Assembly: GCA_043513815.1 (NCBI GenBank)
Contig: CP121313.1
Span: 1,364,001 to 1,428,000, forward strand
Direction of reading: 5' to 3'
Length of the DNA: 64,000 nucleotides
From: JANQIO01 sp043513815
GTDB lineage: Bacteria; Pseudomonadota; Gammaproteobacteria; Pseudomonadales; Halieaceae
The notes below the pieces were generated by a model that saw only the letters and a program-made list of their open reading frames with translations, made no database searches and had not been told where the DNA came from. Shown in pieces: positions 61,800 through 64,000 of this stretch (positions are counted from its first letter, which is position 1; the number at the start of each line of letters is the position of its first letter). The position numbers and the translations under genes are program-made.

Positions 61800-62303
61800 A
61801 TGCATATCGTTTTCTCCCACGGCAAGGAGTCGGGCCCCTGGGGCAACAAGAGTACCGAGCTCGCCGAGGTGGCGCAGTCCAGGGGCTTCAGCTTTGACAG
61901 CCTCGACTACACCGATCTGCCAGACAATGCCGAAGCGCGCGTAGAGCGCCTGATCGCGCATCTCGATACCCTGGATGAACTGCCGATCCTGGTGGGTTCC
62001 AGCATGGGCGGCTATGTAGCGACAGCGGTATCAACCCACTTCCCGGTGCCCGGGTTGTTCCTGATGGCGCCCGCCCTTTATCTCTCGGGCTACGCCATGC
62101 AGGATTATCCCAGCCAGGCCCGCCATATCGAGGTAGTGCACGGCTGGTCGGATGATGTGATACCGGTGGAATTGTCCATGCAATTCTGCCGCAGCATGAA
62201 CTGCACCCAACACGTGGTGGCGGGCGGCCACCGCCTTACCGATGCTATCCCCGAACTACTGGTGCTGTTCGGGTTTTTCCTGGAGCGGGTTCACGGGCAG
62301 TAA
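61800..62303 (+). CDS. YqiA-like alpha/beta hydrolase
   Basis: A 167-residue small hydrolase. It has FSHGKESGPWG at the start (the oxyanion loop), the elbow GSSMGG with Ser near 68, and His in AGGHRLTD near 142. The small size and pattern match the YqiA/UPF0227 esterase group. It starts 11 bases after the DUF1993-like gene and is likely co-transcribed. Confidence 0.85.
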   Translation: MHIVFSHGKESGPWGNKSTELAEVAQSRGFSFDSLDYTDLPDNAEARVERLIAHLDTLDELPILVGSSMGGYVATAVSTHFPVPGLFLMAPALYLSGYAMQDYPSQARHIEVVHGWSDDVIPVELSMQFCRSMNCTQHVVAGGHRLTDAIPELLVLFGFFLERVHGQ

Positions 62304-62351
62304 GTTATTAGTCTCTGTTTCCTTACCAAAGCACATTCCGGGATTCTCGTC

Positions 62352-62426
62352 CTCTCCGTCACCCCCGCCGCTCTCCGTCACCCCTGCCGCTCACCGTCAT
62401 GCCCGCCGCTCCCCGTCATTCCCGCG
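62352..62426. repeat. degenerate 19-bp tandem repeat, four units
   Basis: Units CTCTCCGTCACCCCCGCCG, CTCTCCGTCACCCCTGCCG, CTCACCGTCATGCCCGCCG and a shortened CTCCCCGTCATTCCCGCG run head to tail. The last unit becomes the left arm of the hairpin repeat that follows, so the array may have grown from it. Confidence 0.75.
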
Positions 62427-62478
62427 AAAGCGGGAATCCAGCCCTCGGTCTCTGGATCCCCGCTTTCGCGGGGATGAC
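62415..62478. repeat. dRS3-like palindromic repeat element
   Basis: Arms 62415-62441 and 62452-62478 are 27-base inverted repeats with a few mismatches. Each arm contains a smaller hairpin (ATTCCCGC-GAAA-GCGGGAAT and its ATCCCCGC variant). It is the same family as 15278-15330. It lies between convergent genes, where it may also stop transcription. Confidence 0.85.
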
Positions 62479-62526
62479 GCTGAAGGGGGGGCTGACTTTG
62501 CGGAAAGGTTCTGCCGATAAACGGGT

Positions 62527-64000
62527 CTACCGGTTCTGGTATCGATTGAGGTCGAATAGCCCGGCTTCCACCGGGTGGTTGCGGCGGTACTCCGCAATGA
62601 AGCTGTCGCTGACACGCCAAAACCAGGGGGCGGTGCGCCGCACGCCGAAGCGTTCTACCAGCGCGGTGTAGTCTTCGTCGCTGGCCAGTGTCTGGATGAC
62701 AGCAACAAAGCGCGGAAGCTCGTCTTCCGTGACCTGGAAGAACATGTTGGGGTAGTAGCCCAGGAAGCCCGGCGAGACGGTCACCGTGTCTTCCTCCGGC
62801 AGCAGCCGGTCTTCTTCACCAAACAGCTGGGCAATATTGGAGAGCCCACGATTCCGCACCAGGCTGTAGGCGCGACTACCGCCATCTTTATTCAGCACCT
62901 GCAGGAAAGCGACCTCAGGCAAGTAGCTGTATGCCTTGTTGGATGCAGCCATCAGCGTCGCCAGGTTTTCGTTCTCCAGTGCGTAGCGCGGATTGGTCGC
63001 TGCCGGGATACGTGCCCGGAACAGGTCCATCAGTTCCTGCTTGTGGTTATCAGTCTGGTATTGAATGGCGGTATCGCGCTCGTAGCGCTCATTGTCCTGG
63101 GGCAGAACATACTTGCGTACGTGATCACTGGCACCGCGGTACCAGTAGTCGCGCAATTTGCGGCGCTCCTTTTTGGGCAACAGCAGCAGAAAGTTCTGCT
63201 CGCCTTCCATACGCAGGAAATCCATGTAAAGGCGACTCTCAAGCTGGTGTCCGGCGGCACCGTATACGTCAAAGCCAGCCACCAGCAAGTAGTGAATGCG
63301 TTCCAGTAGCGAATAATCGATCACCCACATGGTTTTGGGATATTGCCCAACGTGACCCTGCACCACAGTGGCGCTGTCAAAATGACGGAACACGGTGAGC
63401 GCTGCGTTGGGGTTCTGCTCCTCGTCGCCATTCCAGATAAGGTTCATGTCGAGCTGGATGCCGCTCTCGTCAATGACTTCAGCGACCTTGCGCGCCTCCG
63501 CCGCCAGGTACTGCTTCTGTGCCTTGGCGTAGTTGCGCCACTGCAGCAGCGTCACCACCAGGCTTCCCTTGGCCTGGGGCAGGCGCATCTGGTGAGCTTC
63601 CCTGGCCAGGAAGTCTGCCTGCTGTTCTGGATCCAGCTTGTTGGGTCGTGCAAACGCTACCCAGAAATGGTCATCGATCACGTTCAACGCCACCTGGCCA
63701 CGGCACACCGGGCCCTTGATGTAGGCCATGATGGTGAAGTGGGCTTCATCCAGCATGAATCGGTATCGAGCGTTGACGGGCAGCTGTTCAAAGCTGATGA
63801 AGGGATTCGCGGATTCCTTGCCCTGATAGCCCGGCAAAGTTGCTACCTCGTACTCCGGCTCAAGAAACAGCGCATCCCAGCGCGCCATGCGGGCCGGGTT
63901 CAGCGCGTAGGGCATATGCCGCTTGGCGAGGATGCTGGTATAGCGCTCCTGCAATCGATAGTAGAACGGCTTCGTACCCGGGTCATCATAGGGCCGGCGC
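62527..64000 (-). CDS. cti: fatty acid cis/trans isomerase (C-terminal part, cut by the window edge)
   Basis: The last 490 or so residues of a cis/trans isomerase. The frame is open to base 64000, reading RRPYDDPGTKPFYYRLQERYTS at the edge. The full protein is about 760-780 residues with an N-terminal heme c site, which is outside the window. Conserved stretches such as FISFEQLPVNARYRFMLDEAHFTIMAYIKGPVCRG and PKTMWVIDYSLLERIHYLLVAGFDVYG are clear. It converts cis to trans unsaturated fatty acids in membrane lipids in the periplasm, stiffening the membrane under solvent or heat stress. Confidence 0.93.
   Translation of the reverse strand, partial: RRPYDDPGTKPFYYRLQERYTSILAKRHMPYALNPARMARWDALFLEPEYEVATLPGYQGKESANPFISFEQLPVNARYRFMLDEAHFTIMAYIKGPVCRGQVALNVIDDHFWVAFARPNKLDPEQQADFLAREAHQMRLPQAKGSLVVTLLQWRNYAKAQKQYLAAEARKVAEVIDESGIQLDMNLIWNGDEEQNPNAALTVFRHFDSATVVQGHVGQYPKTMWVIDYSLLERIHYLLVAGFDVYGAAGHQLESRLYMDFLRMEGEQNFLLLLPKKERRKLRDYWYRGASDHVRKYVLPQDNERYERDTAIQYQTDNHKQELMDLFRARIPAATNPRYALENENLATLMAASNKAYSYLPEVAFLQVLNKDGGSRAYSLVRNRGLSNIAQLFGEEDRLLPEEDTVTVSPGFLGYYPNMFFQVTEDELPRFVAVIQTLASDEDYTALVERFGVRRTAPWFWRVSDSFIAEYRRNHPVEAGLFDLNRYQNR

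Noticed and set aside
62352..62478. Possible CRISPR-like array
   Set aside because: Units are contiguous with no spacers, so it is a tandem repeat and palindrome, not CRISPR.

Overview
The window is about 64 kb of GC-rich bacterial chromosome. Genes are tightly packed on both strands and most were found intact. The gene set points to a marine or aquatic gammaproteobacterium: a wax ester synthase/DGAT, a proteobacterial dedicated sortase system, a LexA-type operator on a PA0069-family gene, a fatty acid cis/trans isomerase and a CusCBA-type efflux pump. Cellvibrionales/Halieaceae is my best guess; no rRNA or marker gene here can confirm it. I saw no rRNA, tRNA, CRISPR array, prophage or intact insertion sequence.

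Layout. 1-4.9 kb: a small palindromic mobile element, an epoxide-hydrolase-like enzyme, ferrochelatase, a WS/DGAT acyltransferase with a histone-H1-like tail, and a lipase-like hydrolase. 4.9-9.6 kb (minus strand): a SUKH-like protein, the glutathione-dependent formaldehyde pair, an ABM-domain protein and a radical SAM protein under a LexA-like box. 9.7-15.2 kb: a glutamate-cysteine-ligase-like and aspartoacylase-like pair, a hydrolase, a fused SpmA/SpmB-type membrane protein and an HxlR regulator. 15.3-20.1 kb: LLM oxidoreductase and epimerase, a possible 49-aa gene with its own terminator, an MFS transporter and an AraC regulator. 20.2-27.6 kb: a tandem universal stress protein and a complete dedicated sortase locus (kinase, regulator, one VIT/vWA substrate, class GN sortase, OmpA-like PdsO).

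27.6-45.9 kb: two small unknown genes, a secreted beta-propeller protein, a TauE/SafE permease, a MAPEG protein, a D-aminoacylase-like amidohydrolase, an M15 peptidase next to a 1498-aa sensor-like membrane protein, a tandem pair of retropepsin-like proteins (one with broken active sites), small membrane proteins, a Blc lipocalin and a MATE exporter. 45.9-47.4 kb is a small island with three double-glycine-leader peptides and a likely immunity protein. Two of the three have Pro/Arg-rich cores. This is the best candidate for an undescribed system.

47.4-55.2 kb: a Met/His-rich CopL-like protein, CusC/CusB/CusA-type efflux genes and two PepSY membrane proteins, probably a copper/silver resistance operon. 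55.3-64 kb: small metabolic genes, a MAPEG gene plus a 51-bp remnant of a second copy, SDRs, a four-gene acyl/hot-dog operon, a secreted nucleoside hydrolase, a YchJ-like protein, a DUF1993-like protein with a second Lys/Ala tail, a YqiA-like hydrolase, and the C-terminal part of a fatty acid cis/trans isomerase running off the right edge. Hairpin repeats of the ATTCCCGC-GAAA-GCGGGAAT type occur near 15.3 and 62.4 kb.
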